From contig OMZN01000038.1 in NCBI GenBank assembly GCA_900315555.1, forward strand, positions 1 through 61,561: 61,561 bases of DNA, written 5' to 3'. The notes beneath the pieces were generated by a model that saw only the letters and a list, made by a program, of their open reading frames with translations, had not been told where the DNA came from and did not search any database. The DNA comes from an uncultured Eubacteriales bacterium (GTDB taxonomy: Bacteria; Bacillota; Clostridia; Peptostreptococcales; Anaerovoracaceae). The position numbers and the translations under genes were made by a program. Below, in pieces: positions 25,982 to 35,354 of the stretch. The stretch's first letter is position 1. Every line of letters starts with the position of its first letter.

Positions 25982-27525
25982 AAAAGGATACATTTGACAT
26001 GACCAAGGTGCGGGTCAAGGGCGAAGACGCCAGAAATATCAAGGAAACCATTCGTGCCAATGAAGATCCCGCATTTACCCGGGCGGCCGAGGAGTATGAG
26101 CGCATGGCGCGTCAGCGGATCTATGGGGAATACAACGACGACATCGATATCAAGGGACGAGCCAGAAGGGCGGCGGAAGATGTCCGCGACGCAGCAGAAA
26201 ATGCCGGCCGCAGACTGCGTCAGGATGCCCGTGAGGTGAGGCATAAGCAGGCGGCGCACCGGCTTCCCCGTGCGGAGAGAGCGCCGCATCGCTCTTTCAG
26301 TGAGGCGGCCAGACAGTATGAGGCGTTCAAAGAGGATCCTTATCGTCAAGGTGATGATTGGGGCTACGGCCATGCCCGCCAGGAAACCGGCAATGCCCCC
26401 GGCGGCTTCGATTACGGCAGGGAGTATGAGGACAGCTATCCCGCCGGAGGAGATGGCGGACGCGGTGGTCGAAGAGGAAGAGGCCGCGGCAGAGGCAGGC
26501 GGCGCCGCTTTAACGTAGGGAAAGTGATTCGCAACATCCTTATTCTGCTTTTGATTCTTTTTCTTATCTTCGTAGGTGTCTTTTTTCACATGACGTCCTC
26601 TCTGGATCGTGTGGAAACACAGAAGGATGATTTTGCTATCGAAGATTCGGTGGCAAAGGATCTGAAGGGTTACCGCAATATCGCCATTCTGGGGCTGGAT
26701 GCCAGGGCGGATGAGAGCTATGACGGCAGCCGCACCGATGCGATCATCATTCTCAGCATCAAACGCTCCAGCGGCAAAATCCACATGATCTCCGTGATGC
26801 GCGATTCCTATCTGAAGATGGCCGATGCGAATGGCAGCCTGATTCTGGATAAGATCACCCATGCGCATCATTACGGTGGTGGGGTGGATACCTGTGCAGC
26901 GCTGAATCGCAGTCTGGATTTGAATATCTCTGAATTCATGATCTTCAACTGGAAGGCGGTGGCCGATCTTGTGGATGCGCTGGACGGCATCGAGGTCGAT
27001 GTGAAAAAGAACGAAATTCGCGATCTGAACAAATGGGGACCGGAGACCGCGGAAAATTGCGGCGGCACGTGGACAAGGATCACAAAAACCGGCAGACAGA
27101 CAATCAATGGGGTGCAGGCAACGACGTACTGCCGGATCCGCAAGACCTCCGGCGGCGATACCGGCCGTGGGAATCGGTACAAGAAGGTGGTCAGTGCGGT
27201 CATGAAGAAGATCGTGACACACCCTGCCAAGCTGGCCAAAGTATCGAGTGATGTTTTCCCGAAAATCCGAACGAATATGAATAAGCTTCAGCTGCTGACG
27301 GCGGTACTCAATGCACCGCGCTATCGCTTTGATAAGAGCATCAGCTGGCCGAAAGACTATTACGGCGGCTTGCTGTCTAATGGGATCTGGTACGCCGTGC
27401 CGACAACACTCTCCTCTGATGTATCCTGGCTCCACAAGAAAGCTTTTGACGAGGGAAGCTATACGCCCAGCGGAACCTGTGAGGACATCAGCAATGAGAT
27501 CATTTATAATACTGGGCTGCAGTAA
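25978..27525 (+). CDS. LytR-CpsA-Psr (LCP) family cell-wall polymer ligase, second copy
   Basis: 515 residues. A long charged cytoplasmic region (1-175) ends in an Arg/Gly-rich stretch just before one membrane helix (VIRNILILLLILFLIFVGVF); the LCP domain follows with NIAILGLDARADES, RTDAIIILS, ISVMRDSYLKM, ITHAHHYGGGVDT and TYCRIRKTSGG. It is a paralogue of the upstream LCP protein, and the domains match closely, but the N-terminal regions are unrelated, so the two may take different partners. The following gene starts 6 bases on. Confidence 0.93.
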   Translation: MKKDTFDMTKVRVKGEDARNIKETIRANEDPAFTRAAEEYERMARQRIYGEYNDDIDIKGRARRAAEDVRDAAENAGRRLRQDAREVRHKQAAHRLPRAERAPHRSFSEAARQYEAFKEDPYRQGDDWGYGHARQETGNAPGGFDYGREYEDSYPAGGDGGRGGRRGRGRGRGRRRRFNVGKVIRNILILLLILFLIFVGVFFHMTSSLDRVETQKDDFAIEDSVAKDLKGYRNIAILGLDARADESYDGSRTDAIIILSIKRSSGKIHMISVMRDSYLKMADANGSLILDKITHAHHYGGGVDTCAALNRSLDLNISEFMIFNWKAVADLVDALDGIEVDVKKNEIRDLNKWGPETAENCGGTWTRITKTGRQTINGVQATTYCRIRKTSGGDTGRGNRYKKVVSAVMKKIVTHPAKLAKVSSDVFPKIRTNMNKLQLLTAVLNAPRYRFDKSISWPKDYYGGLLSNGIWYAVPTTLSSDVSWLHKKAFDEGSYTPSGTCEDISNEIIYNTGLQ

Positions 27526-27531
27526 GAGACT

Positions 27532-30429
27532 ATGAGTGAAGTATTCCTTTCTGTACTGATTGCAGTGAAGAACTGCAGGGAAAATCTGGGCATGACGCTT
27601 CAGTCGATTCTGGGACAATCCTATGAGGATATTGAAGTGGTTGTTGCCGATGATGGCGCAGAGCCGGAGATCTCTCTTCTGATCGACAACTATACCGATG
27701 AGGATGAGCGGATCCGCGTTTGTGAAACGGGCAGAGAGAGTCTGCCGCAGATGCGCAATGCGTGCCTTCGTCTTGCACGGGGCAAATTCATTATGTTTGT
27801 GGATCCGGGTACGCAGATTCTGGACGAGGCTTTTCGCGCTTTGCACAGGCTTGCGGTGACAAAGGGCGGCGATATCCTGTGCGGCGGTGCAGAAACCATC
27901 ACCTCGACAGGCGTCCATCATCATAAGATGAGGCAGGAGCGTTATAAAGGAAGGGAGATAATCGCGGAGGATGATCCCGTACTCCTGCATGATCTTGAAA
28001 TCCAGAACAAATGGATTCGCCGTGCCTTTATCGAGCAGAATGGCCTTCGCTTTGGCGATTTCGGACAGATGAGCGAGGTGGCTTTCCTGCTTTCCGCGAT
28101 CACGGATGCCAGGGTTATCCGTCCCTGCGATGCCAGAATATGTCGCTTGGAGGGACGTCTGCTGCAGCTTTCCGGTGCGGCGGCGCCCATCGATGCCGGA
28201 GCACTGGATGCAGCATCGCTGCGAGGCTGTATTAATGCTTTCTCTCTGGTCTGCAGGATGACTGCCTCGCATGGCGACGAATACGTTGAGGAACTGGCGG
28301 GGCTCTTTCTGCAGAAAATCCTGATCGATGTCTATTACCGGCATCTGTGGATTTTGGAGCCGGCCTGTGAGGAACTTCTAGTCTCCTATCTTAACAAGCT
28401 GTTCACTGTACTTTCACCGGAGCGGCAGGAGCGCATCGAACGCCACAACGCTGATCTCTTCTGTCAGGAAGGCTTCCGCAGCATTGAAAAGCTGCTGGAT
28501 ATGACACTCGTCACCGTGGCCGTTCACAGCGGTTTTCCAAAGAAGCATCTTCCTGCGCTTCTTTCTGCCCTCTATGCGCAGGCCGCTGTTTCCTTCACCC
28601 TTTATCTTGATGAGACGGCTGAAAATGCTGTGCCAAAGGCCTGCCAAAAGGCTGCGAACATCGTTTATGTGCCGCGGGATGTATTCAATACGGCATTAAA
28701 TGAGAGCCGCAGCCCCTTCATCGCCTTTATCGATGAACCCATATTCTATGATCGTCAGACGCTGCGCAGGATGGTACTTGCCCAGATAGAAAATCCGGTA
28801 GATTTTCTGTGCATGATGCCGAGGATACCCGGTGAAGGCCGGTTTGTCATATCACGTGTTCTTCGACAGGCCTATGCGAAGGATATACAGGCGACGGAGT
28901 GGATGCTCGCCAACAAGCTGTTCCTGCGCGATGTGCTGAGGAATGCGCATGTGGAGCTGGTCGGCGATTCCAGGGAGGATACGGCCTTTCTGTTCCGCGC
29001 ATTGCAGCATCGCATGATGACGAAACCGGGCATGCTTTCTCTGCTCGATGAGGACGAGATTTTAAGCAGGGCAGAGAATCTGCCGCTTTCTCTCCGCAGT
29101 CTGCGCGGTAATAGAAGTGATAGAGAAGGCGCTGAAGAAGCAGCCGGTGCCGGAAGGAATTTCTTCCGTCACCTTTTGGGATTCCTGCGGGAACCGGCGC
29201 CGGTGACGGGAGATGCTGCGGATCCTTCCGATGATATGGATGATGATGAGCGGCAGGCTGAAGAGGAACATGGGAACAGCGGATCATCGATAGAGACCCG
29301 AGGAGATATGCTTTCCTACCGGCAGCGCTGCTACCTGGATCTTGACATTGAGGAAGATACGGTTTTGCTGCAGAATGAGGCGCGGTGCCCGGCGGGAGAT
29401 TTGCTCCATATCCTTCGTTATCTGCAGGATCAGATGCCGGACAAAAAGCTCTTCTTTGTCGTTTCGGAAGCAACGATGGAAAAGACCCGGGCAGTCCTGC
29501 GGCGGGAGCGGATGGATCGTGTAGAATCCGTCCTCTTTGAGAGCGAACGCTACGTGGAAGCAGCATACTCTTCCTCTTGGATTATTGCTGACGACTTGAT
29601 GCCCAGATGGTGGAAGAAGAAGGCCGAGCAGGTTTATCTTTCACTGCTTCTGCGTACACAAATGCTTGGTATTGGTTTTACGGCTGTTCCGCCTGACCAA
29701 TCCTATGCGGATCATGCAGCCAGCGATCTGGATCTGGCGAACAGGGTGCTGCTGCCCAACCGGTATATCCTGAAGCGAACGCAGGAGGATTTCGCACTGC
29801 CGTTCGATCTGGAGGAAAAGGCGGTTTTCTGCGGCAGGCCCGGCACCGCACAGCTCCTCAATGCGCCTCTGCGCGTGAGGATGCGTGAAAGACTTCGCCT
29901 TGCTGCAGAGGAAACGGCTGTGCTATGGATGCCTGCAGCAGAAGGACGTTCCCAGTATGCGGCCTTTGTACTGCAGGCACTTGGGGATGTGGTATCAGCA
30001 CTTGGAAAAGGGCAGATCCTCTATCTTGATCGAGCGTTGCTGGATGCGGCAGCGCGGGAAGATGTCGAGGATCGGCTGGCCGGCAGGGTGGATCTGCGCT
30101 GGATTCCCGAGGACATGGATATCTATGAAATGATGGCGGCGGCCGATGTTCTGATCAGTGATCATTCTCCCTTGCTGACGGACTTCGCTGTCACCCGGCG
30201 CAAGATCATCCTCTATTGTCCTGATCGAAAGAAGCTTGCGCATCAGCCGGGCTATTATCTTGATATCCGTACGCTTCCTTTCCCTTATGCGGAAAATGCA
30301 GAGGAACTGGCAGAAGCGCTTGCCAAGGGCATTGATTATGATGACCGGGATTTTCTTATGGTGTTCAATGTCAATGACAGCCGGGAAAATGTGAGAAAGA
30401 TGATGCAGGAAATGCAGAGCAAAGCATAA
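27532..30429 (+). CDS. GT2 glycosyltransferase fused to a degenerate TagF-like domain
   Basis: 965 residues. The N-terminal ~250 are a GT-A glycosyltransferase 2 domain (LSVLIAVKNCRENL, ILGQSYEDIEVVVADDG, GKFIMFVDPG). From about residue 600 the order of strands matches CDP-glycerol glycerophosphotransferases: YLDLDIEEDTVLLQNEA, AAYSSSWIIADDLMPRWW, VLLPNRYILKRT, and LISDHSPLLTDFAV in place of LITDYSSIFFDF. The NTWHGTPLK motif reads YLSLLLRTQMLG, without the histidine, so that half may be inactive or accept something else. Middle region unassigned. Last gene before the tRNA relic; likely co-transcribed with the LCP genes. Confidence 0.75.
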   Translation: MSEVFLSVLIAVKNCRENLGMTLQSILGQSYEDIEVVVADDGAEPEISLLIDNYTDEDERIRVCETGRESLPQMRNACLRLARGKFIMFVDPGTQILDEAFRALHRLAVTKGGDILCGGAETITSTGVHHHKMRQERYKGREIIAEDDPVLLHDLEIQNKWIRRAFIEQNGLRFGDFGQMSEVAFLLSAITDARVIRPCDARICRLEGRLLQLSGAAAPIDAGALDAASLRGCINAFSLVCRMTASHGDEYVEELAGLFLQKILIDVYYRHLWILEPACEELLVSYLNKLFTVLSPERQERIERHNADLFCQEGFRSIEKLLDMTLVTVAVHSGFPKKHLPALLSALYAQAAVSFTLYLDETAENAVPKACQKAANIVYVPRDVFNTALNESRSPFIAFIDEPIFYDRQTLRRMVLAQIENPVDFLCMMPRIPGEGRFVISRVLRQAYAKDIQATEWMLANKLFLRDVLRNAHVELVGDSREDTAFLFRALQHRMMTKPGMLSLLDEDEILSRAENLPLSLRSLRGNRSDREGAEEAAGAGRNFFRHLLGFLREPAPVTGDAADPSDDMDDDERQAEEEHGNSGSSIETRGDMLSYRQRCYLDLDIEEDTVLLQNEARCPAGDLLHILRYLQDQMPDKKLFFVVSEATMEKTRAVLRRERMDRVESVLFESERYVEAAYSSSWIIADDLMPRWWKKKAEQVYLSLLLRTQMLGIGFTAVPPDQSYADHAASDLDLANRVLLPNRYILKRTQEDFALPFDLEEKAVFCGRPGTAQLLNAPLRVRMRERLRLAAEETAVLWMPAAEGRSQYAAFVLQALGDVVSALGKGQILYLDRALLDAAAREDVEDRLAGRVDLRWIPEDMDIYEMMAAADVLISDHSPLLTDFAVTRRKIILYCPDRKKLAHQPGYYLDIRTLPFPYAENAEELAEALAKGIDYDDRDFLMVFNVNDSRENVRKMMQEMQSKA

Positions 30430-30500
30430 AGCTGGAAGTCTGTTCTTTGCAATGTCTGCAGAAGAAATGGGCAAGTGACCGGTAAATACCCAGTGCTCTG

Positions 30501-30530
30501 TTGACAATGACGCTTTCAGGGTGAGATAAT
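30501..30530 (+). promoter_or_regulatory. tRNA-type promoter ahead of the decayed tRNA-Arg copy
   Basis: TTGACA (30501-30506), 18 bases, GATAAT (30525-30530). The -35/-10 gap and the 28-base distance from the -10 box to the GGCTCAG D-arm sequence are the same as in the intact tRNA-Arg promoter at 61433-61462. It may now serve the wecC operon. Confidence 0.7.
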
Positions 30531-30550
30531 AGTAAGGAAATGAAATTTGT

Positions 30551-30628
30551 GCAACATGGGCTCAGTTGCTTTGCGCTGCGTTGAAAGCATGGATCGGCTG
30601 AGATGCATTGGTCCCTCGTGCCTTACCA
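30551..30628 (+). pseudogene. Decayed tRNA-Arg copy at the left edge of the polymer locus
   Basis: Compared with the intact tRNA-Arg at 61483, this keeps the D-arm GGCTCAG-TG (30559-30567) and the 3' end, where TCCCTCGTGCCT-ACCAAA (30612-30630) has one change. D-arm to CCA distance is 69 against 68 bases. The 5' acceptor strand (GCAACAT), anticodon arm and T-loop no longer fold. With a preserved promoter at the same distance, I read it as a pseudogene of a former tRNA-Arg gene. A transcribed tRNA-like leader for wecC is an alternative. Confidence 0.6.
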
Positions 30629-30702
30629 AAAGAAACCTCGAAGGCTGCTGGTTGAAGGCTTTTTGTTTTGCTATTGTGTGTTAAAAGTTAATAAAGAAGA
30701 TT

Positions 30703-31923
30703 ATGGTTAATGTTATTGGATTAGGATATATCGGTTTACCTACTGCCTTAATGATGGCAACGCATGGCATTGAGGTCATTGGTACGGATTGCGATGAAGA
30801 TCGAGTCTGTACATTAAATAAGGGGGAAATCACCTTTGACGAAGAGGGCTTGGAAGAACTCTTCCATAACGCCTTACAACATGGCATCAAATTTTCGACA
30901 GAGTATCAGGCAGCGGATATGTATATTATCTCTGTACCTACGCCTTATGATCCATTCAGCAAAAAAGTTGATCCCTGCTTTGTGATCGATGCTGTCAAAG
31001 AAGTGCTTCATGCGGCACCGAAGGGGGCCATCCTTGTCATCGAATCGACAGTCAGCCCGGGAACCATTGACCGCAGTGTAAGACCCCTCATCGAGAAAGC
31101 AGGACGTGTTATTGGAGACGATATTCATCTTGTTCATGCACCCGAAAGGATTATTCCCGGCAACATGATCAGTGAATTAATTCATAACAGCAGAACAATC
31201 GGCGCTGATTCAAAGGCTGCAGGTGAGGCTGTGAAAGCCTGCTATGCCAGCTTTTGTCAGGGTGATATTGTGGTAACGGACATCAGAACGGCGGAGATGA
31301 CCAAAGTCGTCGAAAATACATTCAGAGCAGTAAATATTGCCTTTGCCAATGAACTGGCAAAAATTTGCCGACATGACAATATGGATGTATATAAAATTAT
31401 TGATATTTGCAATATGCATCCCCGCGTTAATATCCTTCAGCCTGGTCCGGGTGTGGGAGGCCATTGTATTTCCGTAGATCCCTGGTTTTTAGTAGGAGAT
31501 TATCCGAGTCTTGCCAAGGTCATCGGGGAAAGCATGTACGTGAATGCGAGCATGCCTGACTATGTTCTGGGACGCATCGACGAAATAATGGAAGCCAACC
31601 ATATTGCCGACGCTGCAAGGGTCGGCTTGTATGGATTAACGTACAAGGAAAATGTTGATGATTGTCGTGAATCTCCGACGCTGCAGTTGCTCAAAAGCCA
31701 GAAGCGCCATCTTGCTGCGCCCCTGAAGGTCTACGATCCGTTGATCAAAAGAGATCTTGTGGAGAATCAATACCATGATTTAAACCAGTTCCTGAAAGAT
31801 ATTGATATCTTGGTGATCATGGTCAAGCACGATGAGATAAAAGAAAAAATGGCGATGCTCAAAGACAAAATTGTTCTTGACTGTCATAATATTTGTCCTT
31901 TTGAAGGAACGTATCATCTGTAA
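30703..31923 (+). CDS. wecC: UDP-N-acetyl-D-mannosaminuronate dehydrogenase
   Basis: Oxidises UDP-ManNAc to UDP-ManNAcA with two NAD+. 406 residues. The N-terminal Rossmann fold is VNVIGLGYIGLPTALMMA; ILVIESTVSPGTID and APERIIPGNM follow; the catalytic cysteine lies in PGPGVGGHCISVDPWFL. The GHCISVDPWF form and HAPERI.PG motif point to the WecC branch rather than UDP-glucose dehydrogenase, and wecB is the next gene. Noticeably more A/T-rich than genes before 30.4 kb, suggesting separate origin. The start ATG has no strong ribosome binding site (AATAAAGAAG). Confidence 0.9.
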   Translation: MVNVIGLGYIGLPTALMMATHGIEVIGTDCDEDRVCTLNKGEITFDEEGLEELFHNALQHGIKFSTEYQAADMYIISVPTPYDPFSKKVDPCFVIDAVKEVLHAAPKGAILVIESTVSPGTIDRSVRPLIEKAGRVIGDDIHLVHAPERIIPGNMISELIHNSRTIGADSKAAGEAVKACYASFCQGDIVVTDIRTAEMTKVVENTFRAVNIAFANELAKICRHDNMDVYKIIDICNMHPRVNILQPGPGVGGHCISVDPWFLVGDYPSLAKVIGESMYVNASMPDYVLGRIDEIMEANHIADAARVGLYGLTYKENVDDCRESPTLQLLKSQKRHLAAPLKVYDPLIKRDLVENQYHDLNQFLKDIDILVIMVKHDEIKEKMAMLKDKIVLDCHNICPFEGTYHL

Positions 31924-31975
31924 TTAATAGAACGCACCATCTGTTATCATTAGTGCAGTATTGGGAGATTGGCTA

Positions 31976-33076
31976 GTGAAAAAGGTAATGCTTGTTTTCG
32001 GAACAAGACCGGAAGCGATAAAAATGTGTCCGTTGGTCAATGAACTGAAAAGACGACATTCGATGAAGACGATTGTCTGTGTGACAGGCCAGCACAGAGA
32101 GATGCTCGACCAGGTATTGGACACATTTCATGTTATGCCTGATTATGATCTTTCTATCATGAAGGAACAGCAGACTTTGTCGGATGTCACTACGAGAATA
32201 CTGGATTCCATTCAAGATGTTCTTATCAGAGAAAACCCGGATATTGTCCTGGTTCACGGAGACACAACCACGACATTTGCCTCTGCATTAGCCTGCTTCT
32301 ATCAAAGAATACCGGTCGGCCATGTCGAAGCCGGACTGAGAACGTATAATCTTTATTCTCCCTATCCCGAAGAATTTAATCGACAAGCCGTTGGCATGAT
32401 CAGTGCTTTCCATTTTGCACCAACGGAACGAAGCCGAAACAACCTCATCAGAGAAGGAAAAAGACCGGATACAATTTATGTGACCGGAAACACAGGCATT
32501 GATGCATTGAAAACAACGGTACGATCAGATTATCAGCATGATGAACTGACATGGGCCAAAGGCAGCCGCCTGATTATGATTACAGCACATCGCCGAGAAA
32601 ATCTGGGAGCGCCGATGTATAACATGTTTCGTGCGATCAGGAGAGTCATGCATGAGCACCCGGATATTAAAGCCATTTACCCGATCCACATGAATCCGGC
32701 TGTAAGAAAAACCGCGCAGGATATTTTTGGCGATGACGATAGAATTCATATTATTGAACCGCTGGGTGTCCTTGATTTCCATAATTTCCTCAGCAGATGC
32801 CACTTGATCTTAACGGACAGCGGCGGTATTCAGGAAGAAGCGCCAAGTTTGGGAAAACCAGTACTGGTGATGAGAGATACAACAGAACGGCCGGAAGGTG
32901 TTGAAGCGGGTACCTTGAGACTGGTTGGGACCAAGGAAGAAACAATCTATCGGGAGTTTTCGGTTCTATTGGATAATCAGCAGGAATATGAACGGATGGC
33001 ACACGCATCCAATCCATACGGCGATGGATCGGCGTCCAGGAGAATCGCTGATGTGTTAGAAAAGGATGACGAATGA
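31976..33076 (+). CDS. wecB: UDP-N-acetylglucosamine 2-epimerase (non-hydrolysing)
   Basis: Interconverts UDP-GlcNAc and UDP-ManNAc, supplying WecC. 366 residues. KVMLVFGTRPEAIKMCPLV, VHGDTTTTFASALA, HVEAGLRTYNLYSPYPEE and LTDSGGIQEEAPSLGKPVLV are all family motifs. I start at the GTG at 31976 (after TTGGGAG), which gives the usual N terminus; an ATG at 31961 would add five residues. It overlaps the next gene by 4 bases. The non-hydrolysing type means it gives UDP-ManNAc, not free ManNAc, so it does not by itself feed the NeuB-like enzyme downstream. Confidence 0.94.
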   Translation: MKKVMLVFGTRPEAIKMCPLVNELKRRHSMKTIVCVTGQHREMLDQVLDTFHVMPDYDLSIMKEQQTLSDVTTRILDSIQDVLIRENPDIVLVHGDTTTTFASALACFYQRIPVGHVEAGLRTYNLYSPYPEEFNRQAVGMISAFHFAPTERSRNNLIREGKRPDTIYVTGNTGIDALKTTVRSDYQHDELTWAKGSRLIMITAHRRENLGAPMYNMFRAIRRVMHEHPDIKAIYPIHMNPAVRKTAQDIFGDDDRIHIIEPLGVLDFHNFLSRCHLILTDSGGIQEEAPSLGKPVLVMRDTTERPEGVEAGTLRLVGTKEETIYREFSVLLDNQQEYERMAHASNPYGDGSASRRIADVLEKDDE

Positions 33077-35274
33077 TGATGGAAGATAAGAATATCAGGT
33101 CACTCAGAGCAAGTGTAAGGAAGCTGCAGCGTGAAAATCTTGCACTCAAGCGCAAGGTAAAGTCATTAGAGCGGATTGCTAAAAGATATAGAAGATCGCC
33201 ATATGACTTCTTTTTCCGCGCGTTGAAAAAAACAGTCAAAACCATCCTTCCTTCGCTGTTCTATTATCCTTCGATTACGGTTATTATTCCAACCTATCAG
33301 CGGAATGATCTTTTTCAGGCATCGGTCGATTCTGTATTGCAGCAGAAGTACAAAAAAAGGCAGCTGCACGTGATCGTCGTTCATAATGGCAGAGATGCTG
33401 CCTATTTTGACTATCTGAACAGCAAATTTCAATCGATGCAGCGGGTTTCCGTTATCCACACCGATGAGGCTGGATGTGCAATGGCCAGAGAGTATGCGAA
33501 AAAGTATATCAGAACAAAATGGATGTTCTTCCTTGATGATGATGACTATCTCACGCCGGGCTATTTTAAAGAACTGGTTGGATGTATCCGCAGCAAACGT
33601 GTAAAGATCGTATGCGGCAAAGTCGTTGATGTCTATAAAAGCGGTGCGATGCAGGAGGATACCTATATCAACCGCAGTTTGAAGAAAGCCGGCAATGGTA
33701 TCGTTGATCCCTATGGCCCGATTTCGAGTGCCTTTGCGTTAGCCACCGGGAAACTATATGAAACGACAATGTTTAAACATGATTTTGTACCCTTCAACAT
33801 TGCCTTGCAGCATACAGAGGATGTGGATTTCTGGGTAAACAATTTAGATCGCATTCCCAGGGGATCAGTCTGGTCATGTGCCAATGCAAAAGAAGCTTAC
33901 GTCCGTCGTGTGCGTCCAGGCAGCATCAGCAGGCCCTCGAAAGAAGCTGAGTTTAAGTTTATGTGCAACGACCAGGTGGCCTCCATTGAAAGATACGAAA
34001 AGCGTCTGCTGGACAAAAATGTCGGCACGAAACAGAAAAATTTTATCTTAAACATTATTTGGATCATTAATAAGCGCATGCAAAAGTATTACAATGCGCT
34101 TGATGACGAAGGCAGGAATGCCTTTAGAAAGATCGCTTATCAATCCAATTCCGGATTTGTAAACAGATCTTTTTTTGGAGAGAAAAAAGGCATCGCATTT
34201 TGTCATAATTTTTCACCGGCCATAGATGCATCCGCATTTGTAGCTTCCAAGAGGCTTTCACAAATCGCCGATTATTTTCACTGCAGGGGCATTGACTGGA
34301 CGGTTATTTCTGCTGATATGAGCCGGGTGAGGAATTCGGACAACGTCTGGAACACATACTATGCAAGATTTCAATATACAAGAAAGCGTGTAGTTGGCGT
34401 CGACACCAATTCACTGATAACGGTGCAGGACAAATGGGGGAACGATGCCTATTACCAAATACGTGACAAGCATGCCGACTATGTCTATTCAAGAAGTATG
34501 TGGATCGGCTCGCACATTGCAGCATCCAGATATAAAAAAAGCCACAAGAATGTGGTTTGGATCGCAGAGTTTTCCGATCCCGTTGTCATGGGTACAGATA
34601 ACACGCCGAAAAAACTGGATCAAAACTATACCGGGGAAATGGAAATCTTCAATGATTACTATCATTATGTAGAGCAGCTTGTTTATGAAGGCGCCGATAA
34701 AATCATTTTCACCAATGACAATCAAAAGCAGTACATGCTTGCTTATTCGGGAAATCTGCATAATGAAGAGGTCCTTAAAAAGAGTCTTGTCTGGAATCAT
34801 CCGCTGATATCATCGGATTATGCAAAGCTGTTTTCGCATGATATACCGATCGATAAGAACAAGATCAATATTGCTTACTTTGGCATTTTTTACAAAAATA
34901 GAGGGGCAGACGAATTATTGAAGTTCCTGAAAAACGAGAGTATCGTTGTGCACCTCTTCACCAGAAGAACAGAAGAAATCGAGTCGCTGTCGTTTCAATA
35001 TCCGAATTTAGCCGTCTATGATTTTGTACCACTGTTGAAAATGTACAGCATCATACCAGATATGGATTATTGTTTTGTAAACGATCTGGCATTTCCCGGA
35101 GAGCTCAATCCATACCTTCCTTCGAAGATCTCCGATTATCTTAGCGCGGGAGGCTTTGTCATCGCTCTTGTGATAGGAAATTCACCGATGCGGCACTACC
35201 AGCATGATCACTTGATTAAAACAGAGTGCATTGATGATGATTTCGTTTATTCTCTCACCAAAAGGCGCTCATAA
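33073..35274 (+). CDS. Two-part glycosyltransferase (GT2 plus GT-B-like C-terminal half)
   Basis: 733 residues. A basic coiled-coil start (1-45) precedes a GT-A family 2 domain: ITVIIPTYQRNDLFQASVDS, QKYKKRQLHVIVVHNG, KWMFFLDDDDYLTPGYF (the DDDD stretch is the metal-binding DXD). From ~375 a second half begins GIAFCHNFSPAIDASAFVAS and looks like a GT-B fold with KIIFTNDNQKQYML, INIAYFGIFYKNRGADELL and PYLPSKISDYLSAGGFVIAL, the last typical of GT4 donors. Two transfer steps in one protein are therefore possible. Sugar and acceptor cannot be read. A/T-rich like wecB and wecC, with which it forms an operon. Confidence 0.78.
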   Translation: MMMEDKNIRSLRASVRKLQRENLALKRKVKSLERIAKRYRRSPYDFFFRALKKTVKTILPSLFYYPSITVIIPTYQRNDLFQASVDSVLQQKYKKRQLHVIVVHNGRDAAYFDYLNSKFQSMQRVSVIHTDEAGCAMAREYAKKYIRTKWMFFLDDDDYLTPGYFKELVGCIRSKRVKIVCGKVVDVYKSGAMQEDTYINRSLKKAGNGIVDPYGPISSAFALATGKLYETTMFKHDFVPFNIALQHTEDVDFWVNNLDRIPRGSVWSCANAKEAYVRRVRPGSISRPSKEAEFKFMCNDQVASIERYEKRLLDKNVGTKQKNFILNIIWIINKRMQKYYNALDDEGRNAFRKIAYQSNSGFVNRSFFGEKKGIAFCHNFSPAIDASAFVASKRLSQIADYFHCRGIDWTVISADMSRVRNSDNVWNTYYARFQYTRKRVVGVDTNSLITVQDKWGNDAYYQIRDKHADYVYSRSMWIGSHIAASRYKKSHKNVVWIAEFSDPVVMGTDNTPKKLDQNYTGEMEIFNDYYHYVEQLVYEGADKIIFTNDNQKQYMLAYSGNLHNEEVLKKSLVWNHPLISSDYAKLFSHDIPIDKNKINIAYFGIFYKNRGADELLKFLKNESIVVHLFTRRTEEIESLSFQYPNLAVYDFVPLLKMYSIIPDMDYCFVNDLAFPGELNPYLPSKISDYLSAGGFVIALVIGNSPMRHYQHDHLIKTECIDDDFVYSLTKRRS

Positions 35275-35354
35275 ACTGGCATGCAGTTTCGCGCTCTTTG
35301 CTGCGATAAGCTGCAGGCGGGCGTTTACTTTCCGCAGACAGCAGACGGAGTGGC

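Noticed and set aside
25918-28344. 808-codon minus-strand open frame opposite the LCP and GT2 genes
   Set aside because: Mirror of real coding sequence with no recognisable domain and no ribosome binding site of note.
30631-30672. Terminator right after the tRNA relic
   Set aside because: AAAAG/CTTTT and AACC/GGTT can pair, but with a large asymmetric bulge and a broken T run; too weak to list as a feature.
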